64,000 nucleotides of DNA from Streptococcus suis (GCF_024509525.1 NZ_JAMWEM010000008.1:1-64000); one strand, 5' to 3'; shown: positions 9,901 through 19,059, numbered from the stretch's first letter. Translations and numbers: made by a program. Notes: generated by a model not told the origin, from the letters alone.

Positions 9901-10449
9901 AAAAATATCTAGAATATCACCTCGTTGGCTAAATTCTCCCTGAGTTAAGACACGAGCTACCTTTTTATATCCGATATTGACAAGATTCTTTACAAGATTG
10001 TCAACTTCTATTTCTTTACCAACTTCCAGTCGAATGTTAGAAGCTTTAAATACCTCTGGATTTGGCAACAATATCCGACAGGCAGCCACACTAACTACTA
10101 GAATTCCTGATTGAGTTGGATTGGTCAAAAAATTCAAACTATCAATTCTTGACTGAGTTCGTTCTTTTGATGCAAAGACAAATTCCGCAATTGGACTATC
10201 ATCTGTAAAGAAGTTGTAAACATTCTCACTACCTATAATGGCTGATAAATCTGTAGCCAATCTCTCTGCTTCATTCTGACTAGCCGTTACAATCATTATT
10301 TTCTCAGCCAAACAATCATAGGCAGTCGCCATGACTAATGACTTACTGGTTCCAGTGAGTCCTAATAATAGTTGGCGAGTTGACTTGTTTAAGCCAGACT
10401 GCCACTGATTGATTTGCTTATTTTTGTGAAGAAGATCTAGTATATTCAT
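6955..10449 (-). CDS. mfd: transcription-repair coupling factor Mfd
   Basis: Mfd is a 1164-residue DNA translocase that removes RNA polymerase stalled at lesions and recruits the UvrABC system. The N-terminal UvrB-like domain comes first (LLGLTGTSKS, a degenerate P-loop). A polymerase-interaction region follows, around VGDYVVHHVHGIGQYLG. The RecG-like helicase motor carries GDVGFGKTE (Walker A), DEEQRFG, TATPIPRT and QLRGRVGRS. A C-terminal TRCF domain ends the protein. The length is normal. Its start overlaps the pth stop by one base. The long minus-strand gene carries no frameshift. Confidence 0.97.
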   Translation of the reverse strand: MNILDLLHKNKQINQWQSGLNKSTRQLLLGLTGTSKSLVMATAYDCLAEKIMIVTASQNEAERLATDLSAIIGSENVYNFFTDDSPIAEFVFASKERTQSRIDSLNFLTNPTQSGILVVSVAACRILLPNPEVFKASNIRLEVGKEIEVDNLVKNLVNIGYKKVARVLTQGEFSQRGDILDIFDMQAEAPYRIEFFGDEIDGIRIFDVDSQKSLENLDSITIAQASDILLTVADYIRACSSIEIAIEQSHIEEQQSYLREVLADMQTEYRHPDLRKFLSFLYEQSWTLLDYLPKGTPLFLDDFHKIADKQAQFEKESAELLTDDLQKGKSVSSLNYFASTYSELRKYKPASFFSSFQKGLGNVKFDALYQFTQHPMQEFFHQIPLLKDELTRYAKSNNTVVIQASSDVSLQTLQKTLQEYDIHLPVHAADKLVEGQQQVTIGQLASGFHLMDEKLVLITEKEIFNKKIKRKVRRTNISNAERIKDYSELAVGDYVVHHVHGIGQYLGIETIEISGIHRDYVTVQYQNSDWISIPVEQIDLLSKYLASDGKAPKVNKLNDGRFQRTKQKVQKQVEDIADDLIKLYAERSQLKGFAFSPDDENQIEFDNYFTHVETDDQLRSIDEIKKDMEKDSPMDRLLVGDVGFGKTEVAMRAAFKAVNDGKQVAILVPTTVLAQQHYANFQERFAEFPVNVDVMSRFKTKAEQEKTLEKLKKGQVDIVIGTHRLLSKDVVFADLGLLVIDEEQRFGVKHKERLKELKKKIDVLTLTATPIPRTLQMSMLGIRDLSVIETPPTNRYPVQTYVMETNPSVIRDAMLREIDRGGQAYYLYNKVDTIEQKVSELKELVPEATIGYVHGQMSEIQLENTLYAFVEGEYDILVTTTIIETGVDIPNANTLFIENADHMGLSTLYQLRGRVGRSSRIAYAYLMYRPDKSLTEVAEKRLEAIKGFTELGSGFKIAMQDLSIRGAGNILGAAQSGFIDSVGYELYSQLLEQAILEKQGKASQRQKSNTEVNLQIDAYLPSDYIADQREKIEIYKRIKNIDSRVNYQDLQEELIDRFGEYPDVVAYLLEIGLLKSYLDQVFCHTVLRQQYQVTVTFEPMAGQIFLTQDYFEALSVTNLKAQIRENTGKLAVVFNTQQKKEFEIIEELISFAEKLQEIKARKAE

Positions 10450-11018
10450 TATCCATTAAACTTTCTCATAATAGTATCAAAATCATTTTCTTCGAGATAT
10501 ACGTTGACAGCCTTGTCAAGTTTATCTAGTGCTAAGTCAATTTCAATACGGTCCTCTATATCAAAGCCAGACAAGACATGGTTTACAACGCTCATTTTTC
10601 CTTTAGGACGCCCAATACCAATCTTGATACGGTCAAATTCCTGTGTGCCAATATGCTTGACAATGGATTTAATCCCATTGTGGCCACCTGCAGAGCCTTT
10701 TTGACGGAAACGGATTTTCCCAACAGCCATGTCCAAATCATCGTAAGCCACCAGAATATCTGTTTCATCCAAACCATAGTAGGTCATCAGGGCATGAACA
10801 GCCTTACCAGATTCATTCATAAAGGTCGTTGGTTTGACCAGGTAAATTTTTTCACCGTCAATAAAGGTAGTAGCAATGTCAGCTTGGAAAATCTTATCGT
10901 GGTTAAAGGTCACATTTTCACGTTTAGCAATCTTATCCAGCAACATAAAACCAACATTATGCTTGGTTTCAAAATAACGGTCTCCGGGATTTCCCAGACC
11001 GATAATCAATCGTGTCAT
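10449..11018 (-). CDS. pth: peptidyl-tRNA hydrolase
   Basis: Pth releases tRNA from prematurely dropped peptidyl-tRNA. The 189 residues hold the hallmarks [18 protein letters not shown] (catalytic His in KHNVG, about residue 20), TFMNESG (about 66-72) and [26 protein letters not shown]. It is the first gene of the pth-mfd-rqcP-divIC operon, with one base of overlap with mfd. Confidence 0.97.
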   Translation of the reverse strand: MTRLIIGLGNPGDRYFETKHNVGFMLLDKIAKRENVTFNHDKIFQADIATTFIDGEKIYLVKPTTFMNESGKAVHALMTYYGLDETDILVAYDDLDMAVGKIRFRQKGSAGGHNGIKSIVKHIGTQEFDRIKIGIGRPKGKMSVVNHVLSGFDIEDRIEIDLALDKLDKAVNVYLEENDFDTIMRKFNG

Positions 11019-11040
11019 TTTTTCTCCTTAAATACCAAAA

Positions 11041-11062
11041 GGCTGGAAAATGCTTTCCAACC
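11041..11062 (-). terminator. hairpin between ychF and pth
   Basis: On the minus strand GGTTGGAAA and TTTCCAGCC form a nine-pair stem with a GCAT loop, followed by only four T. It may be a weak terminator for ychF or a structure in the pth leader. Confidence 0.45.
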
Positions 11063-11175
11063 AAGTAATCATCCTCTTTGATGCGATAAACTGTTCTTAG
11101 TCTAGGCGTTGAAACCGCAGACAATACTGATGGTATGGCAAGGTAAAACAACGAAGAATAAGGACAGTTTAGCCA

Positions 11176-12291
11176 TCAAACGTTAAAGCGGAACTCCATG
11201 ATGTCCCCATCCTGAACAACGTACTCTTTTCCTTCTTCTCGAAGGCGTCCTGCCTCTTTTACAGCCTTTTCAGAGCCGTATTGAATCAAATCATCATAAG
11301 ACATGGTAACGGCACGGATAAAGCCTTTTTCGAAGTCTGAGTGGATAATACCAGCACACTGAGGAGCTTTCATGCCACGTTTGAATGTCCAAGCACGAAC
11401 CTCCTTCTCCCCTGCTGTAAAGTAGGTGCCAAGTCCAAGCAAGTGGTAGGCTGCACGTGTTAATTTGTCCACGCCAGATTCTGTTAAACCGAGAGCTTCC
11501 AAAAACTCGCCCTTGTCTTCATCGTCGAGTTCTGAAATTTCTTCTTCAGCACGCGCAGAAATCACCACCACTTCTGCATTTTCTGTTGCTGCAAAGTCAC
11601 GGATTTGCTGAACATAACTGATAGACTCAGGATCTGCCACCTTGTCTTCATCAACGTTGGCAACATAGAGGACTGGTTTAGTGGTCAAGAGGAAGAGTTG
11701 CTTAACGATTTTTTGTTCTTCATCTGTGAAGTCAACTGTACGAGCAGATTTTCCGTCTTCTAGGACAGGTTTGATTTTTTCAAGAACTGCAAATTCTGCG
11801 ACAGAATCCTTGTCTTTTTGCGTACGTGCCATTTTTTCTACACGCGCATAACGCTTGTTGATGCTCTCTAGGTCCGCCAAAATCAATTCTAGGTTAATAG
11901 TATCAATATCTGCGATAGGATCAACAAAGGCGTCTTCACGGCCTTGTTCACGCATAACATTTTCATCGTCAAAGGCACGCACCACATGGACAATGGCATC
12001 AACTTCGCGGATATTGGCCAAGAATTTGTTTCCAAGTCCTTCACCTTTAGAAGCACCTTTTACGATACCGGCAATATCGGTAAATTCAAAAGTCGTTGGC
12101 ACTGTCTTTTTAGGGGTGATGAGCTCTGTCAACTTCTGCAAACGCTCATCGGGTACTTCCACCATGCCGACGTTTGGATCGATAGTTGCGAAAGGATAGT
12201 TTGCAGCCTCTGCTCCTGCCTTTGTAATTGCGTTAAATAGGGTTGATTTACCAACGTTTGGCAAACCGACGATTCCTGCTGTTAAAGCCAT
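11176..12291 (-). CDS. ychF: redox-sensitive P-loop ATPase/GTPase YchF
   Basis: This 371-residue Obg-family translation-associated NTPase, which prefers ATP, has a G1 loop GLPNVGKST (about 8-16), the G3 region [16 protein letters not shown], an inserted helical coiled coil, and a C-terminal TGS domain ending in [14 protein letters not shown]. It binds the ribosome and is linked to stress responses in other bacteria. It is monocistronic or led by its own promoter. Confidence 0.95.
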   Translation of the reverse strand: MALTAGIVGLPNVGKSTLFNAITKAGAEAANYPFATIDPNVGMVEVPDERLQKLTELITPKKTVPTTFEFTDIAGIVKGASKGEGLGNKFLANIREVDAIVHVVRAFDDENVMREQGREDAFVDPIADIDTINLELILADLESINKRYARVEKMARTQKDKDSVAEFAVLEKIKPVLEDGKSARTVDFTDEEQKIVKQLFLLTTKPVLYVANVDEDKVADPESISYVQQIRDFAATENAEVVVISARAEEEISELDDEDKGEFLEALGLTESGVDKLTRAAYHLLGLGTYFTAGEKEVRAWTFKRGMKAPQCAGIIHSDFEKGFIRAVTMSYDDLIQYGSEKAVKEAGRLREEGKEYVVQDGDIMEFRFNV

Positions 12292-12351
12292 GTTTTTTTA
12301 CTCTCCAATTAAAAATTCAATCATGACTATTATAGCAGAAAAGTAGAGAAA

Positions 12352-12373
12352 AAGCTTGCTGTTTGGCAAGCTT
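12352..12373 (-). terminator. terminator of the XRE regulator gene
   Basis: The arms AAGCTTGC and GCAAGCTT pair perfectly (8 bp, 6-base loop) and are followed by a T-run on the minus strand, immediately after the stop of the regulator. Confidence 0.8.
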
Positions 12374-12375
12374 CG

Positions 12376-12735
12376 TTAAAAATAATGCTGAATAAACATT
12401 ACACATAAGTAGACAATGAAACAAAGAATGAGAAAGATAAAATCTCCTCTTGTAAGCTGTCGTTTGGATTCTTCGTTCAAGTATTCCCAAACATTCATTT
12501 TTCCTCGTTGTTCCACCACAATTTCCTTCTCAGGTTCTTTTCCTAAAACCAGATAATCCAGACTAACACCAAAGATTTCTGCCAGCTGAACCAGTTTGTC
12601 AATATCTGGCGTTGCTTCACCATTTTCCCACTTGGAAACAGCCTGACGGGAAATATAGAGTTTCTCTGCCAACTCATCTTGTGATAGATTCTTGGTTGTG
12701 CGTAGATTCTTGATTTGCTGTGCTAACTGCTTCAT
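12376..12735 (-). CDS. XRE-family regulator with C-terminal membrane segment
   Basis: The 119-residue protein has an N-terminal helix-turn-helix (about 3-57; LSQDELAEKLYISRQAVSKW is the recognition part) and one transmembrane helix near the C terminus (FIFLILCFIVYLCVMFI, about 98-114). The ATG at 12735 is preferred over the one six bases upstream because the GGAGG lies at the right distance. A palindrome overlaps its -10 element, so it probably represses itself. A membrane-tethered HTH protein may respond to an envelope signal; this is inference. Confidence 0.8.
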   Translation of the reverse strand: MKQLAQQIKNLRTTKNLSQDELAEKLYISRQAVSKWENGEATPDIDKLVQLAEIFGVSLDYLVLGKEPEKEIVVEQRGKMNVWEYLNEESKRQLTRGDFIFLILCFIVYLCVMFIQHYF

Positions 12736-12754
12736 GATCATTTCCTCCTCTTTT

Positions 12755-12778
12755 TTCTAAGTCTATTATAGCTTAGAA
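12755..12778 (-). promoter_or_regulatory. operator over the XRE gene promoter
   Basis: An inverted repeat TTCTAAG-N10-CTTAGAA brackets a TATAAT -10 element on the minus strand. A repressor bound here would block polymerase, and the HTH gene just downstream is the natural candidate. No good -35 is visible. Confidence 0.55.
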
Positions 12779-12838
12779 AGGAGCAGTTGCCTAGCACTTT
12801 TTAGGAAAAAATCGCAACCAGCAGTTGCAAACTGTCAA

Positions 12839-13042
12839 CTAGGCTTCACTTGGCAGAACTTGTTTCATTTTTCGTTCAAAATCATGCCGGCTCATCATAA
12901 CGACATGGTCACAGTTACTGCAGCGGATTTTAATATCCGCTCCTAGACGGATGACTTCCCATTTATTGGCCTTCTTGCCGGTCGATTTGATGACACAGGC
13001 ATGAGGCTTTTTCATTTCGACAAAGGTTCCTAATTGGTACAT
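12839..13042 (-). CDS. DUF951 family protein
   Basis: This small 67-residue protein of the DUF951 (YyzM) family is always found near dnaN in streptococci and staphylococci. It has a single CSNCDH motif (about 41-46), which suggests zinc or nucleic-acid binding together with its basic, beta-rich make-up. It starts 9 bases after the lipid kinase gene, so the two are cotranscribed. The function is unknown. Confidence 0.85.
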   Translation of the reverse strand: MYQLGTFVEMKKPHACVIKSTGKKANKWEVIRLGADIKIRCSNCDHVVMMSRHDFERKMKQVLPSEA

Positions 13043-13051
13043 ACGTTCTCC

Positions 13052-13945
13052 TTATAAATAAATCTGGCGTTCCTGACAAGAGAGGGTGATTTCCTTAGCT
13101 TGACACAACTCTCCGTCCATCTGTAAGGTCAATGCCTGCTCAGCCTCAATGGTTACTGCTTGAGCACAGGTATGGTGAAGAAGAGGAGATTGCTGGTGTT
13201 TTTTTAGGAGCAAGGCCAGTAGAGCCTGAATCCGTTGGAAGAGATTTCCCCGCTGAAACCAGACAATATCGATCTGTTCTTTATAAGCACTAGCTTCCGG
13301 CCAAATCATAATCCCACCTCCAAAATAGGTATTATTGGCAACAGATAAGAAAAACAAATCTTTCAAAATTTGTTCTTGGCCGTTTATTGTCAGTCTAACT
13401 GTCAATTTAGCCCGACTGAGCAGACTACGAATCCCAAAAAACAAATAGGTCAACTTGCCGAGCTTGATACGATTGAGCCATTTTTTTAGGGTCGAATTCG
13501 CCGAATAGGCAACTACCTGAGCTGAATAGCCCATATCAAGACTATTGGCAACGACACCTAGATTACTAGCCAAAACAGTGATTGACTGGATTCTGTCTGA
13601 CAAGAGGGCTTCAATAATCTGCTCTATCCTGTCAATCCCCATGGAGCGTGCGAAGTCATTGCCTGATCCTGTTGGATAATAAGCAAATGGAATGGTTACA
13701 GGGAGATATTTTAAAGACTTGGATAAGGTCCCGTCCCCACCTAAAATCAGCAATTTGTCCTGCTCAATCACAAAATTTTCCACTATCTCCTCTATTTGTC
13801 GGTATTCATCATCGATGCCGACTGTATAGTGGACCTGGAGCTGGATTTGTGGGTAAGTAGCTGTGATAAACGCAATCACGTCATCTGCTGTATGACTTCC
13901 CGCCTTCGGATTAGCTAATATATATAGTTTCATCTCTTCATTCAT
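13052..13945 (-). CDS. diacylglycerol kinase family lipid kinase
   Basis: The 297-residue protein has the lipid kinase motif GGDGTLSKSL (about 68-77) and an N-terminal NPKAGSH nucleotide loop, typical of the DgkB/YegS/BmrU family that phosphorylates diacylglycerol or a related lipid at the membrane. The central YFGGGIMIWPEASAY segment and the C-terminal MDGEL are also conserved. The internal ATG at 13933 gives the usual MKLYILANPKAG start and may be the true one. It is cotranscribed with the DUF951 gene. Confidence 0.88.
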   Translation of the reverse strand: MNEEMKLYILANPKAGSHTADDVIAFITATYPQIQLQVHYTVGIDDEYRQIEEIVENFVIEQDKLLILGGDGTLSKSLKYLPVTIPFAYYPTGSGNDFARSMGIDRIEQIIEALLSDRIQSITVLASNLGVVANSLDMGYSAQVVAYSANSTLKKWLNRIKLGKLTYLFFGIRSLLSRAKLTVRLTINGQEQILKDLFFLSVANNTYFGGGIMIWPEASAYKEQIDIVWFQRGNLFQRIQALLALLLKKHQQSPLLHHTCAQAVTIEAEQALTLQMDGELCQAKEITLSCQERQIYL

Positions 13946-13970
13946 CTCATCTATTTTTTTCTAGTATATC

Positions 13971-13992
13971 AAAAAAAGACCCCTTCGGGTCA
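13971..13992 (-). terminator. terminator downstream of dnaN
   Basis: The hairpin GACCC-GAAG-GGGTC is followed by seven T on the minus strand, 14 bases after the dnaN stop. It separates dnaA-dnaN from the lipid kinase gene. Confidence 0.85.
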
Positions 13993-14005
13993 TTTTTAGA
14001 TCATT

Positions 14006-15142
14006 TTAATTGGTACGAACAGGTGTAATCAGCTGGATAAAATCTTCTCCCTCAAGATTTGGCACCAGGGTAAATGGACGGACAGCTGAAATGAAACTAA
14101 CCTTGACCTGCTCGCTGGTAGCTGCCTTGAGAGCCTCAATCAAGTAAGTCGGATTAAAGCTAATAACCAGATCCTCACCTATTACTTCAAGGGTATCCAG
14201 TTCCTCATGAACCTTCCCAACTTCCGGTGAGTTAACATGAGCTGACACTAAACCATTGGAAATTTCCAATTTTACCGTACCATTTTGAGTTGCATTTGAC
14301 AAAAGACGGGCACGCTCCATAGCATGACGCAGATTTGCAGTATCAAAGACCACAACTGTGTTAAAATCTGCTGGAATCAAACGGTCAGTATCAGGATAGG
14401 TTCCTTCTAAAAGACGCGTGTAGAAACTGATGTGCTCGCTTCTAAAGAGCAATTGATTATTTGAGAAGAATACCTCAACCGTTTCTACCTCATCAGTAAA
14501 GACTGTGGAAAACTCACGTAGGGAACGACTTGGAATTACTACATCAAAGTTATCCCCAGCCTTCTCAAGCATCAATTTACGCTGACTCATGCGGTGGGAA
14601 TCCGTTGCCACGGTTTTCAGCTGTTTATTGTCTGTCAGAACAAAATGTACACCGGTTAGAATAGGGCGACTTTCTTGGGTAGAAGCCGCAAAAGCTGTTT
14701 CGTTAATGGTTTGTTTGAGAACTTTTGTTTCTAATACCAAAGGTTTGCTTGTCGATACTTCCTGCAAACGAGGATATTGCTCTGCTTCTTTTCCTTTCAG
14801 CGTAATTTCTGATTTGCCACTAGTCAAGACCACCTGTTTTTGTTCAATTTCTTGGAAATTAAGCACAATATCTGGCAAACTTGACACCACGTTGATAAAG
14901 AAAGTTGCTTCTAAAAGGACAGAACCTGTGGAAGAAATCAAAAGACCAGCATTTTCATCTTGAACAGAGATAAAGTTTTCAATCGAAATTTGACCATTTG
15001 AACCTGTTAAGGTAATACCGTCAGTTGATACTTCAATCTTAACGGTTGATAACACAGGAATGGCATTCTTACTGCTGATAGCCCGTTTGGTGATGGTAAG
15101 AGCTTGAAGGAAAACAGTTTTATTGATAGAAAATTGAATCAT
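14006..15142 (-). CDS. dnaN: DNA polymerase III beta subunit (sliding clamp)
   Basis: The 378 residues form the three-domain clamp that tethers DNA polymerase III to DNA. N-terminal [15 protein letters not shown], the central [11 protein letters not shown] and C-terminal LITPVRTN are typical of streptococcal DnaN. It lies 151 bases after dnaA on the same strand, with a DnaA-box region between them. Confidence 0.97.
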   Translation of the reverse strand: MIQFSINKTVFLQALTITKRAISSKNAIPVLSTVKIEVSTDGITLTGSNGQISIENFISVQDENAGLLISSTGSVLLEATFFINVVSSLPDIVLNFQEIEQKQVVLTSGKSEITLKGKEAEQYPRLQEVSTSKPLVLETKVLKQTINETAFAASTQESRPILTGVHFVLTDNKQLKTVATDSHRMSQRKLMLEKAGDNFDVVIPSRSLREFSTVFTDEVETVEVFFSNNQLLFRSEHISFYTRLLEGTYPDTDRLIPADFNTVVVFDTANLRHAMERARLLSNATQNGTVKLEISNGLVSAHVNSPEVGKVHEELDTLEVIGEDLVISFNPTYLIEALKAATSEQVKVSFISAVRPFTLVPNLEGEDFIQLITPVRTN

Positions 15143-15293
15143 GGATTCTCCTTTATTTATAGATAATAAGGTTAATAGTAATAGTAGTATCTGTGAAGTC
15201 TGTGGAAAATTCCCTTAAAGGCTTGAAAATTAAGGAAATCGACTTGTTAACAATTTGTGGAAAATAATACTTAAAAATGAAGACTTATCCACA
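15143..15293. promoter_or_regulatory. oriC: oriC part 1: dnaA-dnaN intergenic DnaA boxes and DnaA-trio tract
   Basis: A perfect DnaA box TTATCCACA lies at 15285-15293. Two one-mismatch boxes TTTTCCACA lie on the minus strand at 15256-15264 and 15201-15209. Downstream of the last one on the minus strand, after a short spacer, come five triplets CTA-CTA-TTA-CTA-TTA (15173-15187). This is the order of the Bacillus unwinding module: boxes, short spacer, then DnaA-trios. It is therefore the likely melting site. Confidence 0.8.
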
Positions 15294-16655
15294 TTATCGT
15301 AATTTATTTTTTATTGTAGTTAACTCAATCTCTAGATTATCGTCTTCTACAAGCATACTTTTTATTTTATTATAAGCATGCATAACAGTAGTGTGATCTC
15401 GATTTCCAAATTCTTTACCTATTTTCGGGAGAGAGTTATCGGTCATTTCACGTGCTAAGTACATAGCCACTTGTCGAGCATGCACAATATTTTGCACGCG
15501 TTTAGCTCCTTTTAATTCTTTGACATTAACACCATAAAAATTCCCAACTTCTTTTTGAATTGTCTCAATAGAAATAAGAGTATTTTGTGGATTGGACTGT
15601 TTCCGGGAGCGAATGGCTTCTGCAGCGACATCGACTGTAATCTCTGTCAGATTCCGCATGGTTGCGAGGAGATGAATATCTTTGAGTGCTCCTTCTAAAT
15701 CACGGACATTGGAATCAAATTGTCCAGCTAAGTAGGAGAGAGTATCACTAGTAAAGTCGTAAGGATATTCTTCGCACTTATTACGTAAAATAGCAATACG
15801 GGTTTCCAAATCAGGCGGTGTAATTTCACTCGTTAAGCCCCACTTAAAACGTGTAACAAGTCTCTCTTCTAAATTATCCAGATAATCAGGGTTGCGATCA
15901 CTGGTTAGGACGATTTGTTTATTCTTATCATGTAAGGCATTAAATGTATGGAAAAATTCTTCCTGAGTTGATGCCTTATTACGTAAGGACTGGATATCAT
16001 CAATTAGAAGTAAATCTAAATTGCGATAGGTCTTTTTAAATTTCTCCATTTCATTGAGTCTTAAGTGTTCTAAAAACTCGTTGATAAAAGTTTCAGAAGA
16101 TACATATTTGATGCGCGCTACTGGATTATCAGCTAAAACTTTATTACCTATCGCATTGAGCAAATGAGTCTTTCCAAGACCAGGTCCTCCGAAGATAAAT
16201 AGAGGATTGTAAAGCCCCCCTAAGTTATCAGAAACTGCCAAGGCTGCAGCTTTGGCCCACTGATTATTATCCCCTTGAACAAAATTTGCAAAGTTATACT
16301 GAGGTTTTATGTCAGAGTGAACAGGTTGCACAACAGTTTCTGGTTGTGAGCTTACTTGTGAATCATTTACAAAATTGACATCTTGCTGCTGAGTAGATCG
16401 CAGACTGACTTCAGAAAACTGATAATTTATTTTTATTTGATTATTGTATATTTCAAATCCTGCAGTAAGGATAACATCTTTTAAATTTTCTTCCCAGAAT
16501 AGTTTCTTGAAAGGACTATCTAAGAAAATAGTTGCTTGGTTATCTTGAATCCCGAGTAATTTAGCCTGAGAAACAAAGAATTCATAAGCAGATTGTTTGA
16601 GGTTAGCCTGGGCTAGTTCCAAAACACGCTGCCAAAAAATTTGTTCATTCTCCAC
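15294..16655 (-). CDS. dnaA: chromosomal replication initiator DnaA
   Basis: The 453-residue initiator has an N-terminal interaction domain (about 1-85), a variable linker (about 90-115), an AAA+ domain with GGPGLGKT (156-163) and LLLIDDIQ (about 215-222), and a C-terminal DnaA-box-binding helix-turn-helix with [12 protein letters not shown]. It is flanked on both sides by DnaA boxes, so it is likely autoregulated. It marks the replication origin. Confidence 0.98.
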   Translation of the reverse strand: MENEQIFWQRVLELAQANLKQSAYEFFVSQAKLLGIQDNQATIFLDSPFKKLFWEENLKDVILTAGFEIYNNQIKINYQFSEVSLRSTQQQDVNFVNDSQVSSQPETVVQPVHSDIKPQYNFANFVQGDNNQWAKAAALAVSDNLGGLYNPLFIFGGPGLGKTHLLNAIGNKVLADNPVARIKYVSSETFINEFLEHLRLNEMEKFKKTYRNLDLLLIDDIQSLRNKASTQEEFFHTFNALHDKNKQIVLTSDRNPDYLDNLEERLVTRFKWGLTSEITPPDLETRIAILRNKCEEYPYDFTSDTLSYLAGQFDSNVRDLEGALKDIHLLATMRNLTEITVDVAAEAIRSRKQSNPQNTLISIETIQKEVGNFYGVNVKELKGAKRVQNIVHARQVAMYLAREMTDNSLPKIGKEFGNRDHTTVMHAYNKIKSMLVEDDNLEIELTTIKNKLR

Positions 16656-16859
16656 AGTCGTCCTCCTTTTCTAGTTTATTTAGTTCCTATAGTGTATCAT
16701 AAATCAGGAAAGTTTTCCACAAGGAAAATAATTATCCACATTCTTTATAAAAGTTTTCCACAATATGTGTAAAAAAAAAGAAAAACTAGTGAATACAGAC
16801 GTTTCTGTAAAGAATTTTATGTGTATAAGTGTGTCAATAAGATTTTATTATCCACTGGT
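16656..16859. promoter_or_regulatory. oriC: oriC part 2: parB-dnaA intergenic DnaA-box cluster
   Basis: This gap upstream of dnaA holds TTTTCCACA (16713-16721), TTATCCACA (16732-16740, perfect), TTTTCCACA (16754-16762), TTATACACA on the minus strand (16820-16828) and TTATCCACT (16848-16856). The three central boxes point the same way and sit about 20 bases apart. The dnaA promoter must lie in the same stretch, which gives a simple route to autorepression. Confidence 0.85.
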
Positions 16860-17624
16860 TTATTTTAAGTTGTTGATAATTCGTTCGTATTCCTCGATTG
16901 AAGAATATGAAATGATAATTTGGCCATGTCCATTTTTTTTCTGTTGGATAGTCACAGGAGTTCCGAGCAACTTACGCAGTTGTTCTTCTTGGTCAGAAAG
17001 AAAAATTTTAGTATTTTTTTGAACTTTTTTTTCTATTTTCTTTTTGGATAGTAATTTTTCAAGCTGTCGGACACTAATTTCTTCTTTTTCAATACGGTTA
17101 GCCCATTCTTCTTGTTTTTCTGCAGAGAGAGAGAGTAAGAGGCGAGCATGTCCTTGAGAAATTTTTCCTTCTTCAAGAGATTGTAAACAATAGGGGGTTA
17201 GATTGAGCAAACGAAGACAATTTGAAATATATGGCCTCGATTTTCCTATAATTTTAGCAATCTCTTCATGAGTTAGTCCCTTTTTTATTAATTTTTGATA
17301 TGATTTTGCTTCCTCGATAGGATTGAGGTCAGTACGTTGGAGATTTTCAATGATGGCCTGATAGAGTAAATCATCATCCGTCAGTTTTTTTATAATGATA
17401 GGGACCTTATTTAGACCAGCCAGTTGACAAGCTCTCAATCGTCTTTCACCAGCTAATAGTTCATAGCCAATAATGGTAGATTTACGAACAATCAGAGGCT
17501 GAATAAGTCCATTTTCCTTGATAGATTGGGCTAGTTCTTCTAATTTTTCTTGATCAAAAATTAAACGAGGTTGATAAGGGTTTGGGCTGATGTCCTTAAT
17601 GGGGACGTAATGTAATTCTTCCAT
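16860..17624 (-). CDS. parB: chromosome-partitioning protein ParB (Spo0J)
   Basis: The 254-residue CTPase clamp loads at parS sites and recruits SMC. Visible parts are the N-terminal ISPNPYQPR and ELLAGERRLRA (the CTP-binding boxes), the helix-turn-helix LTHEEIAKIIGKSRPYISNC, and a C-terminal dimerisation segment. No parA is adjacent, as expected for streptococci. Three parS-like sites occur in this window. Confidence 0.95.
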   Translation of the reverse strand: MEELHYVPIKDISPNPYQPRLIFDQEKLEELAQSIKENGLIQPLIVRKSTIIGYELLAGERRLRACQLAGLNKVPIIIKKLTDDDLLYQAIIENLQRTDLNPIEEAKSYQKLIKKGLTHEEIAKIIGKSRPYISNCLRLLNLTPYCLQSLEEGKISQGHARLLLSLSAEKQEEWANRIEKEEISVRQLEKLLSKKKIEKKVQKNTKIFLSDQEEQLRKLLGTPVTIQQKKNGHGQIIISYSSIEEYERIINNLK

Positions 17625-17642
17625 ATAGGTTTATTGTAGCAG

Positions 17643-17678
17643 AAAAAATCCAACTTTACAAACCTGTAAAGCTGGATT
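17643..17678 (-). terminator. terminator between htrA and parB
   Basis: On the minus strand AATCCAGCTTTACA pairs with GTAAAGTTGGATT around a short loop and is followed by a T-run. It lies just after the htrA stop. Confidence 0.8.
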
Positions 17679-17687
17679 GACAGACTA

Positions 17688-18866
17688 CTATTGTAGGTCT
17701 TCAGTTGAATGAGTTAGAGTAATTTCTACCTGTTGTTCTTTGCCATCACGATAGACAGTCACCTTAATTGTATCTCCTATATTGTGCTTATAAAGTATAC
17801 TTTGCAGATCACTTTTTGTTTCAATCGTCTCACCTGAAATTGCTGTAATGATATCATATTTTTCTAATTTACCATCTGCAGGAAGACCTGATTGTGTTGA
17901 AACTACCACCACACCAGATGTCAGACTGCTATCTTTTAAGCCAATTGTTGAGCGCTGACTAGTGGATAATTCGGCTACATCAATCGTTCTAACACCAAGT
18001 GCAGGACGGATGACTTTTCCTTTGGTTTCTAACTGATTAATAATAGCTACCACATCGTTTGATGGAATGGCAAATCCCATACCTTCTACTGCTACATCTG
18101 TTGATGCTGCGGATATAGAGGTAATTTTACTAGAAGTAATCCCAATCACTTGTCCTTGAATATTGATGAGAGGGCCACCTGAATTTCCTGGATTGATAGC
18201 TGTATCGGTTTGAATAGCATTTGTTGAAATTGTTTGTCCATCTTCAGCTTCTGAAGTAACAGTTCGGCTAAGACTAGAGACTATTCCTTGTGTAACGGAA
18301 TTTGCATACACACTGCCTAGTGGACTACCAATAGCAATGGCAGTTTCTCCTACATTCAAATTATCAGAATCAGCAAATTCAGCAACCGTTGTTACTTTAT
18401 CAGCAGCAATCTCAACAACAGCAATATCAGAGTAAGTATCTGAACCAACTAATTTTCCTTCTACTTTTTCACCTGATGCTAATTGAATTTCAATTTTTTC
18501 TGCTCCTGCAATTACGTGTGTATTGGTGACTAGAAAAGCTGTATTGTCATTTTTCTTATAGATAACACCTGACCCTTCTCCAGCTACAGCCAATTCATCT
18601 GACCCTTCTCCCCCAAACAAAGAGTTTGTACCGCTTAATGTTTGATAATTTAAAACAGATACAACTGCTTCCTGTACTAATTTGACGGCCTCTGTAGTAG
18701 ACGTTTCATTATTATATTGAACAGGGCTAACAGTTGTCTCTTGTTTTTTACCATTAGTACTGGTTATTGGATTTGTCATTTGTAAAAGAAATCCTACAAA
18801 ATATCCTACAATTCCCCCAACAAAACCAATAAGGAATATGAGTGCAATTTTTGTGTATTTTTTCAT
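17688..18866 (-). CDS. htrA: surface serine protease HtrA (DegP)
   Basis: This 392-residue membrane-anchored quality-control protease has an N-terminal transmembrane anchor (about 6-27), a trypsin-like domain with the His of TNTHVIAGA, the Asp of DTYSDIAVVE and the Ser of NPGNSGGPL, then a single PDZ domain (about 285-385). The ATG at 18866 (MKKYTKIALIF) is preferred over one 18 bases upstream that has no ribosome binding site. In other streptococci HtrA is controlled by CiaRH and trims competence peptide and denatured exported proteins. No obvious CiaR repeat was identified here. Confidence 0.94.
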   Translation of the reverse strand: MKKYTKIALIFLIGFVGGIVGYFVGFLLQMTNPITSTNGKKQETTVSPVQYNNETSTTEAVKLVQEAVVSVLNYQTLSGTNSLFGGEGSDELAVAGEGSGVIYKKNDNTAFLVTNTHVIAGAEKIEIQLASGEKVEGKLVGSDTYSDIAVVEIAADKVTTVAEFADSDNLNVGETAIAIGSPLGSVYANSVTQGIVSSLSRTVTSEAEDGQTISTNAIQTDTAINPGNSGGPLINIQGQVIGITSSKITSISAASTDVAVEGMGFAIPSNDVVAIINQLETKGKVIRPALGVRTIDVAELSTSQRSTIGLKDSSLTSGVVVVSTQSGLPADGKLEKYDIITAISGETIETKSDLQSILYKHNIGDTIKVTVYRDGKEQQVEITLTHSTEDLQ

Positions 18867-19059
18867 ATCAAACCTGCCTAACATTTTTTAATTTTTTCTA
18901 AAATCCTACTCCGTTTTTCTTAATTATAACTTAAAATTTTCAAAAATCAATCCACAAGCTGTGGATAACTTTTTTTATAAGTTGTATAAATGTGATAACA
19001 ATAGAGATTACTTGAAAGACAACTTGTCCTTAATATTGTGAATATGTTAGAATGGATGT
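18867..19059. promoter_or_regulatory. htrA-rlmH divergent region with a DnaA box
   Basis: A perfect minus-strand DnaA box (TGTGGATAA on plus, 18960-18968) abuts a half-conserved one (CAATCCACA, 18948-18956) in inverted orientation. TTGTCC (19024-19029) and TAGAAT (19048-19053), 18 bases apart with a TG extension, form a candidate rlmH promoter. Confidence 0.6.
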
